Below, piece after piece: positions 1-7,331 of a DNA stretch of 64,000 bases (positions are counted from its first letter, which is position 1; the number at the start of each line of letters is the position of its first letter). The notes under the pieces were generated by a model. The model made no database searches, was not told where the DNA came from, and saw only the letters and a list, made by a program, of their open reading frames with translations. The position numbers and the translations under genes were made by a program. The DNA is taken from NCBI RefSeq assembly GCF_001463745.1, contig NZ_BBWJ01000032.1, forward strand, positions 124,001-188,000. The letters are read 5' to 3'. This DNA is from Aureimonas sp. AU22 (GTDB taxonomy: Bacteria > Pseudomonadota > Alphaproteobacteria > Rhizobiales > Rhizobiaceae).

Positions 1-201
1 CAACTGTTCCGGGGAACCGCACCGCTCGCGTGCATCGAATCCTATATGGGGCTTCTTGTCTGCACCATAAAAGATTGCGGTTGGTGCTACATTCCGGCCG
101 TCAATCTGCGCAAGATTCACGGATGAGATGAAAGGCAGTTTTTTGACGGACAATTTCGCTCCCCACAAGGGCGCAATGGCAAGTTGCGCGGTCCTTATGC
201 A
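1..201 (-). pseudogene. Open reading frame running off the left edge, possibly Hsp70-like N-terminal fragment
   Basis: On the minus strand one frame is open from the stop at 204-202 to the window edge. It contains a run reading IDGRNVAPTAIFYGADKKPH followed by IGFDARER, which resembles the stretch just after the first phosphate loop in Hsp70/DnaK proteins (a 'PS/PTxxxF..' strand and then a 'G..A' segment). No ATG lies in frame downstream of the stop. GTG at 120-118 and TTG at 153-151 are possible starts, neither with a good ribosome binding site. The expected phosphate-binding motif is not seen upstream in this frame. The fragment could be the start of a real gene lying to the left, or a decayed one. 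The Hsp70 resemblance is my reading of a short motif only. Confidence 0.3.
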
Positions 202-483
202 TCATAGATTGTGGGATCGATCAACATTCCGAGCGTCGAGCGTGCCCGCCATTCCAGCGCTGAATCTCCAGCCGTTTGAGCCGACGTCGATCGAAATGGG
301 CGGAAGGCCGAACGGAATGAAAGTGTTTGATGCGAAGGATTGCTGGTCAGGCAGCACAACGTGGGGATCAGGGGTGCAAGTTGTGTCCTGTGGACTCACG
401 GCGATGTGGTCAAGGCTCTTCTGAGCGCCCTCCAATGCGTTAGGCTCGCAGCCGACTCGAGGTAGCGCTGGAAGAGGGCAGGG

Positions 484-1632
484 ATGCGGATCAGCCGAGA
501 AGAACTCTATCAACTTGTCTCATCTATCCCGCTCAGCAAGCTCGCTCCCCGCTTCGGCGTCAGTGGTACGACGCTAGCTGCGCTGTGCCGGCAGCATGAT
601 GTGCCTTACCCAGGATCTGGGTACTGGACCAGAGTGGCTTTGGGGATACCGGTCGAATTGCGACCTCTTCCCGTCGGCGCCAATGAAGTGGCAATCGAAA
701 TTGAGCCTCACCGGCCGAAGCAGACATCGGTGGTCGAGAAGCCGCTCGACGAAGCGCTGCCCTTAAAGGTTGAGGCGAAGCCTGAGGAGCCGCATCGCTC
801 GACAGAGCAACCGCCAAAAAAACGACCTGCTCAGCTGCATCCGATTGTCCGCGACTGGCTCGCACAGCACGAGAGGCGACGAGCGGAGGCCCGAAGCAGC
901 CGCGGTTCGCTATGGGGTTCGCCGGCGCAACCACCGCTGTCCGGCATCAACCATCGACGACATCAATTTTGCGACGCATTGTTTCGAGCTTTGGAGGATC
1001 AAGGGGCGAAGCTGGAGCAGGTACCCAAAGGGGGCATCGCGGCGCACATCGGTGGCGAGACAATCAAGTTCACCGTCCGCGAGAAAATGCGGCAGGTTAA
1101 GCATGCCGCCGGCGTGGGCGGTTACCCATATGCTCGGACCGAACTTGTCGGCACCGACCGGTTGGTGCTGTGCTTTGATACGTACCTGCGCGGGCCTCAC
1201 CATGAACAGGTCAACGAGACCCCCAAGTCGTCCTTGGAGGGCCGGATACCTCGGATCGCCGAGCGGTTTATCGAAGGAGCGGCGATCCTCCGCGACTGGC
1301 GTGCGGAACGGGAACGCGAGGAAGAGCGGTGGCGGCAGGAGGCTGTCCGACGAGCCGAACTGGAGCACCTCGCCAAACTCGAAGAAGGCCGCCGGCAGAT
1401 GCTTTTTCGAGTGTCAGAGGATTTCGAGAAGGCTCAGCGCATCCGCGCGATGATGGCAGCGCTCCAATCGAGAGTCCCAGGCGGATATGTCGAGATCGGT
1501 GAGCGGAGTCTCGGCGACTGGTTCAAATGGGCCGAAGCGGTGGCCGCGGAGCTTGATGCCAGTGCTGGAGGAGCCGACACGCTGTTCGGGCGGATCGCGG
1601 AGGTGAGGGTCGATCGGTCTCCGTGGGGCTGA
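484..1632 (+). CDS. Hypothetical protein with N-terminal HTH and long coiled coil (382 aa)
   Basis: The start ATG has a purine-rich site (GAGGGCAGGG) directly upstream. Residues 1-55 look like a helix-turn-helix module (SREELYQLVSSIPLSKLAPR, then a GVS..TLAALCRQHDVP recognition helix and a GYWTRVALG turn), a layout common in uncharacterised alphaproteobacterial proteins. A proline- and lysine-rich linker follows at about 75-125. A mixed alpha/beta region spans about 150-265, and a charged coiled coil rich in R and E spans about 265-325. There is no signal peptide or membrane segment. It is the first complete gene of the accessory island and sits ahead of the replication module. I do not recognise a function. 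DNA binding is inferred from the N-terminus only. Confidence 0.8.
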   Translation: MRISREELYQLVSSIPLSKLAPRFGVSGTTLAALCRQHDVPYPGSGYWTRVALGIPVELRPLPVGANEVAIEIEPHRPKQTSVVEKPLDEALPLKVEAKPEEPHRSTEQPPKKRPAQLHPIVRDWLAQHERRRAEARSSRGSLWGSPAQPPLSGINHRRHQFCDALFRALEDQGAKLEQVPKGGIAAHIGGETIKFTVREKMRQVKHAAGVGGYPYARTELVGTDRLVLCFDTYLRGPHHEQVNETPKSSLEGRIPRIAERFIEGAAILRDWRAEREREEERWRQEAVRRAELEHLAKLEEGRRQMLFRVSEDFEKAQRIRAMMAALQSRVPGGYVEIGERSLGDWFKWAEAVAAELDASAGGADTLFGRIAEVRVDRSPWG

Positions 1633-1829
1633 GGCGCCGACGTCTACCGACCGCTCAGGCCGGTCATCGCCATGACGTCCGCTACGGACCTACCCGCTCA
1701 ACCCCCACAGCAGGCTACGCCAGCTTTTCTTTTTTCGCAGGGCCGGCGCTACGCGTGCGGGCGTGTGGGGCGGTGCCGCTTAACCCCTCCCCCTGCCGGT
1801 GCGCTGACTGCTGCCGCGCCGAAGCCGCT

Positions 1830-1843
1830 GTCACCAGCGGCAC
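1830..1843 (+). repeat. 14-bp repeat copy 1 (GTCACCAGCGGCAC)
   Basis: Identical to 5082-5095 and inverted, with one mismatch, at 1886-1899. The copies flank the excisionase-like and Prim-Pol genes, so a role in replication or recombination of the module is possible but only inferred. Confidence 0.5.
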
Positions 1844-1885
1844 GCCGTCACGCGCTGTGTTGAACTCGGTTTACCCCGTGGCGGT

Positions 1886-1899
1886 GTGCCGGTGGTGAC
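1886..1899 (-). repeat. 14-bp repeat copy 2, inverted
   Basis: GTGCCGGTGGTGAC is the reverse complement of the 1830-1843 motif with one mismatch. Together they form an imperfect inverted repeat with a 42-bp spacer. Confidence 0.4.
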
Positions 1900-1934
1900 G
1901 GCAACTGGTAGCCGCACGGTGCCGGCCTGCGGTA

Positions 1935-1945
1935 GGGGGGGGGGG
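1935..1945 (+). repeat. Homopolymer of eleven G upstream of the 172-aa gene
   Basis: Eleven consecutive G end 22 bp before the chosen ATG at 1968. Tracts of this length can change length by slippage and alter promoter spacing. That consequence is inferred here. Confidence 0.6.
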
Positions 1946-1967
1946 TCTTGTCGGTCAGAGGATGCAG

Positions 1968-2486
1968 ATGCCCCGTAAACCAAAATCCGTCCCTGAATTG
2001 CTGCTTCCTCGAAACGAGCGTGCGCTCCGACTGTTGGCCAGATCGATCATCATGGCCCACCCCGACACAGAAGGGCGATCCGATGAGAACCGGGTTGGGC
2101 AGGTCGTTGCGCTGCTGCTTGGGCGTAAACCGCCGGCTGGGCCGTCCCAGGTAGATCGCGACGACCTTCTGGGAATGATGGCCTTTGATTACTCGGTGCA
2201 GGTCTATTCGGAAGGGCGAGATGACGTAACGCCGACGGAAATTGCCCGGAAACTTGTTGAATACCATCCAACGGCATCGAAGCTTGCACACAGGGATGCG
2301 ATTGTTCGTAATCTCGTCCGAAAGTTCAAAGAAAACGCTGTCAACCTGCTTCGGGACCATTCCTATGATGCTGATGCCGGCCCAGATGTCGCGGAGATGA
2401 TGTGGCCTGTTCTCGAAGGCTTGGAAAAGCTTGAGGTAAAGATTGAGCCGCACGTCATCCCGCCGGGATACCGTCAAGGAAAATAA
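1968..2486 (+). CDS. Hypothetical protein of the mobile module (172 aa)
   Basis: I chose the ATG at 1968 over the in-frame ATG at 1962 because a GAGG site lies six bases before it. The product starts MPRKPKSVPELLLPRNERAL and is soluble, with no signal peptide or membrane segment. The middle (SEGRDDVTPTEIARKLVEYH and the following residues) looks helical and could contain a helix-turn-helix, and the C-terminus is acidic. It lies upstream of the excisionase-like gene, separated by about 80 bp. A regulatory role in the module is possible, but I do not recognise the family. Confidence 0.6.
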   Translation: MPRKPKSVPELLLPRNERALRLLARSIIMAHPDTEGRSDENRVGQVVALLLGRKPPAGPSQVDRDDLLGMMAFDYSVQVYSEGRDDVTPTEIARKLVEYHPTASKLAHRDAIVRNLVRKFKENAVNLLRDHSYDADAGPDVAEMMWPVLEGLEKLEVKIEPHVIPPGYRQGK

Positions 2487-2566
2487 CTGCGCGATTTGAA
2501 TCCGTCGCGATGGGCAGTGTGTATGGCTAATCAAAGGACCGTCTCAACCAAACGAGAGGGTCACCA

Positions 2567-2770
2567 ATGCCTGAACACCTTCAGAAACCTGAAAAACTGC
2601 TCACACTCCAGGCTGCCGCCAAGGCGCTGGGCCTGCATTACTGGCAGCTCCAACGCGCGGTGAAGCGCGGCGACCTTCCGGCCTACCAGCCGTTCAACAG
2701 CCGTAAGCTCGTTAAGCTGTCGGACATCCAGGCTTCGATCGAAGCCTCGAAGATCGGCGGTGCAGCGTGA
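2567..2770 (+). CDS. AlpA/MerR-like helix-turn-helix protein, probable excisionase or regulator (67 aa)
   Basis: This is a short winged-helix/HTH protein of the AlpA/excisionase ('helix-turn-helix domain-containing', HTH_17) type. It has LLTLQAAAKALGLHYWQLQR followed by a basic turn (AVKRGDLPAYQP), the usual pattern where the second helix sits in the groove and K/R residues follow. The length is typical of Xis/AlpA proteins. A GAGAGGG site precedes the ATG by about six bases. Its TGA overlaps the GTG start of the replication protein (GTGA), so the two are translationally coupled. In phage satellites and integrative elements such proteins direct excision or activate the integrase gene. That role is inferred from position beside a primase and an integrase. 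Confidence 0.75.
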   Translation: MPEHLQKPEKLLTLQAAAKALGLHYWQLQRAVKRGDLPAYQPFNSRKLVKLSDIQASIEASKIGGAA

Positions 2771-4974
2771 GCGGGAGCATTTTTGAAGAAGCAGCACCGA
2801 AGTTCTGGTTGCTCGGCCTGAAATGCGTTCCGCTGGAGCCGGGCTCGAAGCGCCCCGCTAAGGAGCTCAAAAGCTGGCAAGGGTACCTTGCCGCCGTTCC
2901 CAACGAGGTCAAGCGCAAGACTTGGCTTGAGACCTATGCCGACAACGGCATTGGCCTACTGATGGGCGGCGAGGCCAAACCCGGCCATGCTTTGATCGCC
3001 TTGGACGTCGACGACGACCGCTTGGTCGCGCCCGTTGAGCGATTTCTCAAGTCCAAGGGCGGCGTCATCTCCGGCAAGAAAGGCAAGAAGGGCGCCACCT
3101 ACTTCGTTCAGACGCCGAAGGGCACCAAGTCGACCGTTCTGAAGGGCACGGACGGCTTGGGCGACATCGACGTGCTCGCTGGTGGCAAGATGACGGTCAT
3201 GCCGCCTTCAATTCATCCGGAGACGCAAAAGCCGTATGTCGATTGGGGCGCGTCGCTTCTGGAAACGTCCTTAGACCAACTCCCCATCGTGACTCCAAGC
3301 GAACTGAAAATGCTCGGTGTCGCGCTTGGTTCAGCGGAGATCCTGGTGATCTTGGACGGCAAGGGAACACACGAAGCCGGGCTGCCGCTTGTCGGCCGTT
3401 TGGTCGCGAAGGGAGCGACGGACAACGAAATCACGGCCATCATCACTGCGTTTTTGCCAGAGGGCTACGAGGGTAACGCCTTGGACGAACTTCCCGGCTG
3501 GGTCGAGTCGGCCCGCGATAAGGGCTTCGATGCCGGCGGGGAGAAACAACGTCAGACCCTCGTGGAAACCCTCGTCAACATGACGTTCGCCACCGATTGC
3601 TCATACTTCAATGACGGCGATGGGACCGCTTACGTCACAATTCCCACCGGTGAGGGCGTGCTGACCTACGCGGTGCGCTCCAGCAGCTTTGAACAGTGGA
3701 TTCGCCATCAGGCTTTCACCCGACTTGGTAAGCCGGCGAGCCGCAATCCCGTTTCGGAGGTGATCGACACGTTGGAGGCGAACGCTCTCTTCTCGTCTCC
3801 CACGCTTCCCGTCTTCCGGCGTGTAGGCGGTGACATGGACCAAGTGGAAATCGATCTCGGCCGCCCGGACGGAAACGTCGTCGCGGTGACAACGAACGGT
3901 TGGCGGATCGAAGCGGTGGCAAATCATCGGTTCATCCGCGGGGCCGGCTTCCGTGGTCTTCCCAACCCGAGAAATGGCACATCCCTAGCAAAGCTCCAGC
4001 GTCTGCTGGGCCTCGGGGACAATGTCTTCCGCCTCCTCTCGGCATTTCTCCTCAACGCCCTGAAGCCCTCCGGCCCCTACCTCGTCCTGCTGATTGAAGG
4101 CGAACAGGGCTCGGGCAAGAGCTTCCTGATGGATGTCATCAAGCGGATCATCGATCCCAATGCTGCGAAAGGTATCCGCCTCCCGGACAACGACCGGGAC
4201 CTCATGATTCAGGCCAAAGAGTTCTGGTTGCTCAACTTTGACAACGCATCGGGGATGAAGGGCGATATCTCGGATGCGCTCTGCTCGCTGGCGACCGGTG
4301 GCGGTATCGCCATCCGCAAGCTCTATACCAACGGCGAGTTGAACATCATCTCCTACGCCCGCCCGTTCGTCATCAACGGCATATCCAACTTCGTCAGCCG
4401 TCCCGATCTGATGGAGCGGGCTATCCCCTTACGGTTGTCGCCGATGCTGGAAGGCGGCCGGAAGGAGGAGGCTGTCCTGCTGGCGGAGTTTGAGGAGATG
4501 CTGCCGGAAATTCTTGGTGTTCTCTACGACGCTGTGGCTTGCGCGATGCGTAACTCAGCTAACGTCACGCCGCCGACCAACGTCCGCATGGCGGACGCGG
4601 CCCGGTGGATTTTGGCAGGTGAGGAAGCTCTAGGCCTCGGCGGCTCTTCCACGATCGACGCGATCGTGGAAGCCCAGGACGATGTGATGATCGAACGTGT
4701 CAACGACGACCCCCTCGTCATCAAGCTGCGGGAGTCCACCCTCCTAGGCAAAGAATACGAAGGGACGATCGGTGAGCTATTCGTGGCATTGGGCTGCGAT
4801 AACAATTCCATGCTACCCAAAACACCGTCGCAACTGTCGAAGGCACTTGCCCGTCTTCGGCCAATCATGGCGCGTGTTGGCATCAAGGTAGAAGAGTTGC
4901 CGAAGACAAATAAGGGCAAGCGTGTCCGCATCACGGTTGAGGCGAAGGGTCCTCCGCCGTTCACCAAGTTCTGA
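2767..4974 (+). CDS. Prim-Pol domain/P-loop helicase replication protein (735 aa)
   Basis: The GTG start overlaps the upstream stop. Residues about 10-165 match the bifunctional DNA primase/polymerase N-terminal fold (Prim-Pol): a K-rich PGSKRPAKELKSW segment, the acidic ALIALDVDDD motif (D80, D82) and, near 133-150, DIDVLAGG..TVMPPSIHPE. A P-loop ATPase follows, with Walker A GEQGSGKS at about 445-452, an acidic strand in EFWLLNFDNA about 40 residues later, and an arginine-bearing 'RPDLMERAIPLRL' segment, as in phage D5/SF3-like helicases. The length fits satellite and prophage replication proteins. It would prime and unwind DNA at the element's origin. No phage structural genes accompany it, which fits an integrative satellite or plasmid-like island. 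Confidence 0.85.
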   Translation: MSGSIFEEAAPKFWLLGLKCVPLEPGSKRPAKELKSWQGYLAAVPNEVKRKTWLETYADNGIGLLMGGEAKPGHALIALDVDDDRLVAPVERFLKSKGGVISGKKGKKGATYFVQTPKGTKSTVLKGTDGLGDIDVLAGGKMTVMPPSIHPETQKPYVDWGASLLETSLDQLPIVTPSELKMLGVALGSAEILVILDGKGTHEAGLPLVGRLVAKGATDNEITAIITAFLPEGYEGNALDELPGWVESARDKGFDAGGEKQRQTLVETLVNMTFATDCSYFNDGDGTAYVTIPTGEGVLTYAVRSSSFEQWIRHQAFTRLGKPASRNPVSEVIDTLEANALFSSPTLPVFRRVGGDMDQVEIDLGRPDGNVVAVTTNGWRIEAVANHRFIRGAGFRGLPNPRNGTSLAKLQRLLGLGDNVFRLLSAFLLNALKPSGPYLVLLIEGEQGSGKSFLMDVIKRIIDPNAAKGIRLPDNDRDLMIQAKEFWLLNFDNASGMKGDISDALCSLATGGGIAIRKLYTNGELNIISYARPFVINGISNFVSRPDLMERAIPLRLSPMLEGGRKEEAVLLAEFEEMLPEILGVLYDAVACAMRNSANVTPPTNVRMADAARWILAGEEALGLGGSSTIDAIVEAQDDVMIERVNDDPLVIKLRESTLLGKEYEGTIGELFVALGCDNNSMLPKTPSQLSKALARLRPIMARVGIKVEELPKTNKGKRVRITVEAKGPPPFTKF

Positions 4975-4990
4975 CGTGACGCCCTGACGG

Positions 4991-5018
4991 CGGTGACGAC
5001 GCTTGCGCGTCGTCACCG
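4991..5018. terminator. Perfect 12-bp hairpin after the replication gene
   Basis: Arms CGGTGACGACGC (4991-5002) and GCGTCGTCACCG (5007-5018) enclose a TTGC loop, 16 bp after the primase stop. There is no T tract, so it could equally be an operator or recombination site. As a terminator it would be weak. Confidence 0.35.
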
Positions 5019-5081
5019 CACCTCGCCCCGGGGGAGGGGTAGTACCCTGGGCAGTGCTGGCCCGCGCGCCGGCCGGCTACC

Positions 5082-5095
5082 GTCACCAGCGGCAC
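5082..5095 (+). repeat. 14-bp repeat copy 3 (GTCACCAGCGGCAC)
   Basis: Exact match to 1830-1843, on the other side of the excisionase-like/Prim-Pol pair. Confidence 0.5.
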
Positions 5096-5338
5096 ACCAG
5101 CACTCACCGCAGCCGTCTGCTCCGCGACTTCAACCCTGGCGGGGACGAATTCCGGAATATCGCGAGGCCCGCTCCGACGGGCATCGTCCTGCGCCAAAGC
5201 ATCCTTGGTTACACGCGTGGTTTCTCGTCGGGCGTATACGTCGTCCGAGCAGGGCCGCTGCGATTAATTGTGTCGGTTGCTTCTGCGTGTTTTCCTTTTG
5301 CTTTTTGCCCTCATTCTGTTCCGGAAGTGATCTCTCCT

Positions 5339-6571
5339 ATGGACTTCACCGTCAAGCTCACCAAGCGCACCCGCAAGCGCAAGCTGACCAGCGGCGCCAT
5401 CGTCATGCAGGACCGCTACGTCCTGAACTACGTCGACCCGAAGTCGGGCGGGCGCAAGCAACTCTTCTTCGAGAAGAAGAAGGAGGCCGAAGCCCGCCAG
5501 CGCGAACTGCTGGCCCAGGTCGCCGAGGGGACCTACGTCGATCCGAAGGCTGTCCCGATGATCGGGGAGGCGATCGACCACTGGCTCGCCGACAAGGAGG
5601 GCAAGGTGAAACCCTCGACGTTGATGGGCTACAAGATAGTGGCGAACTGCATCCGGGGCCCACTGCTGGAGGGCTCGCCGCGCGAGCGCTTCGAGCTTAC
5701 CGCCAACGGCAAGAAGCCGAAGAACGCCCAGTTCGTCGCGATGCTGGGCGCTCTGAAGCTCACCGACCTCACGACGGCGGCGATCCGGGCGTGGCACCGC
5801 ACGCTGGTCGAGATGGTCGGCAACTACACCGCCAACCGCGCCAAGGCGCACCTGAAGTCGATCCTAGCGCTCGCCGAGGAGGACTTCGGCACCCGTGCCC
5901 CGTCGATGCCGACCGGCCTCGCCCGCGCCCGGCACAAGCCGAAGAAGACCATCCTTGCGTCCAAGGACATCCAGGCGCTGATCAAAGCTGCCAAGCTCGA
6001 CGACGAGCACGGCATCTACTACGCCTTCCCCTTCCTCGCTGGCACGCGCCCCTCCGAGCAGTTGGGCCTTCTGTGGGAGGACGTCGACTTCGAGGCCAAC
6101 GTCATCCGCATTTGCCGCATCCAGGAGCGGGACGGCTCGCTCACCGAGATGACCAAGACCGAGGCCGGCACACGCGACATCCCGATGGGGGCGACGCTCC
6201 GCGAGATGCTCCTGTCCTGGCGCCTGCGCTGCCCGCGCAAGGACAAGGCGCTGCACCGCGTCTTCCCCGGCCCCGGTCGCCTGCAGGAATGGCCGAAGCC
6301 CCGGATCGGCGGCGGTGGTCCGCTTCTCTACCAGAACTTCCGTCGGCGCTATTGGGAGCCCGCCTTCGAGCGACTGAAGCTGCCCTACGTCACGCCACAC
6401 TCGGCCCGGCACTCCTTCATCTCGACGCTCCAGGCGGAGGGGATCGAGGTCGGGCTCGTGGCCCAGATCGCCGGCCATGCCAACCCGACGGTGACGCTAG
6501 GACACTACACCCAGGCTGTTCGCGGCGGCAGCGCGGCCGTGGCGGCGCTCGACCGCGCCTATGCGTCGTGA
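5339..6571 (+). CDS. int: Tyrosine-type site-specific integrase (410 aa)
   Basis: The ATG at 5339 begins MDFTVKLTKRTRKRKL, the basic arm-binding start usual for phage integrases. The open frame upstream to 5003 is not protein-like. Residues about 15-65 are an N-terminal arm domain, about 75-180 the SAM-like core-binding domain, and about 200-405 the catalytic domain. The catalytic set is visible: R237 (GTRPSE), H354-x-x-R357 (HSARH), H380 (AGHANP) and nucleophile Y390 (GHYTQ), so the enzyme looks intact. It would integrate and excise the accessory island together with the AlpA-like protein. It lies about 10 kb from the tRNA-Gly gene at the island edge, so its own attachment site may be elsewhere, perhaps in the repeat-rich 300 bp just downstream. 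Confidence 0.93.
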   Translation: MDFTVKLTKRTRKRKLTSGAIVMQDRYVLNYVDPKSGGRKQLFFEKKKEAEARQRELLAQVAEGTYVDPKAVPMIGEAIDHWLADKEGKVKPSTLMGYKIVANCIRGPLLEGSPRERFELTANGKKPKNAQFVAMLGALKLTDLTTAAIRAWHRTLVEMVGNYTANRAKAHLKSILALAEEDFGTRAPSMPTGLARARHKPKKTILASKDIQALIKAAKLDDEHGIYYAFPFLAGTRPSEQLGLLWEDVDFEANVIRICRIQERDGSLTEMTKTEAGTRDIPMGATLREMLLSWRLRCPRKDKALHRVFPGPGRLQEWPKPRIGGGGPLLYQNFRRRYWEPAFERLKLPYVTPHSARHSFISTLQAEGIEVGLVAQIAGHANPTVTLGHYTQAVRGGSAAVAALDRAYAS

Positions 6572-6584
6572 GGTAGAATGGCAC

Positions 6585-6596
6585 TGGCTCGCTTGC
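6585..6596 (+). repeat. 12-bp direct repeat, copy 1
   Basis: TGGCTCGCTTGC, starting 14 bp after the integrase stop. The second copy is 175 bp further on. Confidence 0.4.
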
Positions 6597-6759
6597 ATGT
6601 GCGGCCGGGGTGAGGGCAGGGGCATGCCGCCCTGCCTACCCATGGCTACGTCTCGAGGCGCCGTGCCTACGCGGGGCGCGGTGGCGGCCGGCGCCGCTAT
6701 GGTAGCACCCACCGCGCCGCTGCGCGCGCCGGTGTGCCCCCCGTTCGCCTCGCCACATA

Positions 6760-6771
6760 TGGCTCGCTTGC
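6760..6771 (+). repeat. 12-bp direct repeat, copy 2
   Basis: Exact second copy of the 6585-6596 repeat, upstream of the 70-aa gene. Confidence 0.4.
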
Positions 6772-6871
6772 CACAATGCCGCCGCGCCCATGCGCCTCGC
6801 GCCATCCGATAAATTGTGCCGCCAGTTTCGCCGTGTTTCAATTTCTCTATTTCGAACATGGAGATAGCGCG

Positions 6872-7084
6872 ATGAACTACCTGATGATCGAGGACCGCAA
6901 CACCGGCGCCACCGAACTGGTCAGCCTGGAGGAGGCCGAGCGCCGCTCCGGGATCAGCGCCGACGAGATCGAATGGGCGCTGGAGGAATACGGCGTCTGC
7001 GACGGCATCGACCACACCATCACCGACACCCGGCCGGCCGAGGAGATCGTGGCGGACGATATGGAGGCCTGCCTCGCCGCCTGA
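6872..7084 (+). CDS. Small acidic hypothetical protein (70 aa)
   Basis: I chose the ATG at 6872 because GGAGA lies about eight bases upstream. The longer frame from 6734 is not protein-like. The product begins MNYLMIEDRNTGATELVSLE and is strongly acidic, with two predicted helices, no cysteine pairs and no membrane segment. EEAERRSGISADEIEWALEE resembles a short HTH-like or helical-hairpin segment. It could be an anti-restriction or toxin-antitoxin partner, but there is no direct sign of either. Confidence 0.55.
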   Translation: MNYLMIEDRNTGATELVSLEEAERRSGISADEIEWALEEYGVCDGIDHTITDTRPAEEIVADDMEACLAA

Positions 7085-7168
7085 GGGGCGGTAGAGCCCA
7101 ACGTCCTGCGGCGCGGCCGGGACTCATCGCTCCGGTCGCGCATCGCTGTGTCTCTCTCCGGGGCGCCT

Positions 7169-7201
7169 TGCTGCCGCCTCCCCCACCTATGGTGGCGGCA
7201 G
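7169..7201. repeat. Hairpin-forming inverted repeat downstream of the 70-aa gene
   Basis: GCTGCCGCC and GGCGGCAGC form a 9-bp stem, with an inner ACC/GGT pairing around TAT. No T tract follows. A structural or terminator role is uncertain. Confidence 0.3.
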
Positions 7202-7331
7202 CGAAAGCGACGGGGGACCCGTCCGAACGTCGGAAGGGTATCGGATATCCTACCCTGGTGGGCATGACCTTTCGCGCTGGTCACTCAACGTGCCATTCTG
7301 GCAGCGCCGAAGCTGCTGACGGGCGACGCCG

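Larger units (their letters stand above)
1633..1967. other. Gene-free 335-bp region with inverted repeats and a G11 tract
   Basis: No convincing gene is seen here. The stretch holds a 14-bp motif GTCACCAGCGGCAC at 1830-1843, a near-perfect inverted copy (GTGCCGGTGGTGAC, one mismatch) at 1886-1899, and an uninterrupted run of eleven G at 1935-1945 just upstream of the next gene. The 14-bp motif recurs exactly at 5082-5095, beyond the primase gene. It could be a replication origin, an operator region or an attachment-site arm for the mobile module. The sequence does not decide between these. Confidence 0.5.
4975..5338. other. Gene-free 364-bp region upstream of the integrase with hairpin and repeat
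   Basis: No gene is convincing in this stretch. An open frame extends the integrase upstream to 5003, but it lacks protein-like sequence and a ribosome binding site. The region holds a 12-bp perfect hairpin (4991-5018) and the third copy of the 14-bp repeat (5082-5095). A pyrimidine-rich, T-rich stretch at 5279-5335 precedes the integrase start. Confidence 0.5.
6572..6871. other. Gene-free 300-bp region after the integrase with direct and inverted repeats
   Basis: No gene is supported. A 12-bp direct repeat TGGCTCGCTTGC occurs at 6585-6596 and 6760-6771. Inverted arms GGCAGGG/CCCTGCC and GGCGCGGTGG/CCACCGCGCC lie between them. Arm-type repeats beside an integrase gene are typical of attP regions, but no core duplicated elsewhere in the window was found, so this is a candidate only. 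Confidence 0.35.

Noticed and set aside
202..513. Two opposing small frames (98 and 103 aa) at 128-513
   Set aside because: Neither has a good start site, known motif or convincing composition. The minus frame reads into the possible Hsp70-like stretch only across a stop.
5003..5338. Upstream extension of the integrase frame (522 aa in total)
   Set aside because: The extra N-terminus is not protein-like and lacks a ribosome binding site. The ATG at 5339 begins the usual basic integrase arm.
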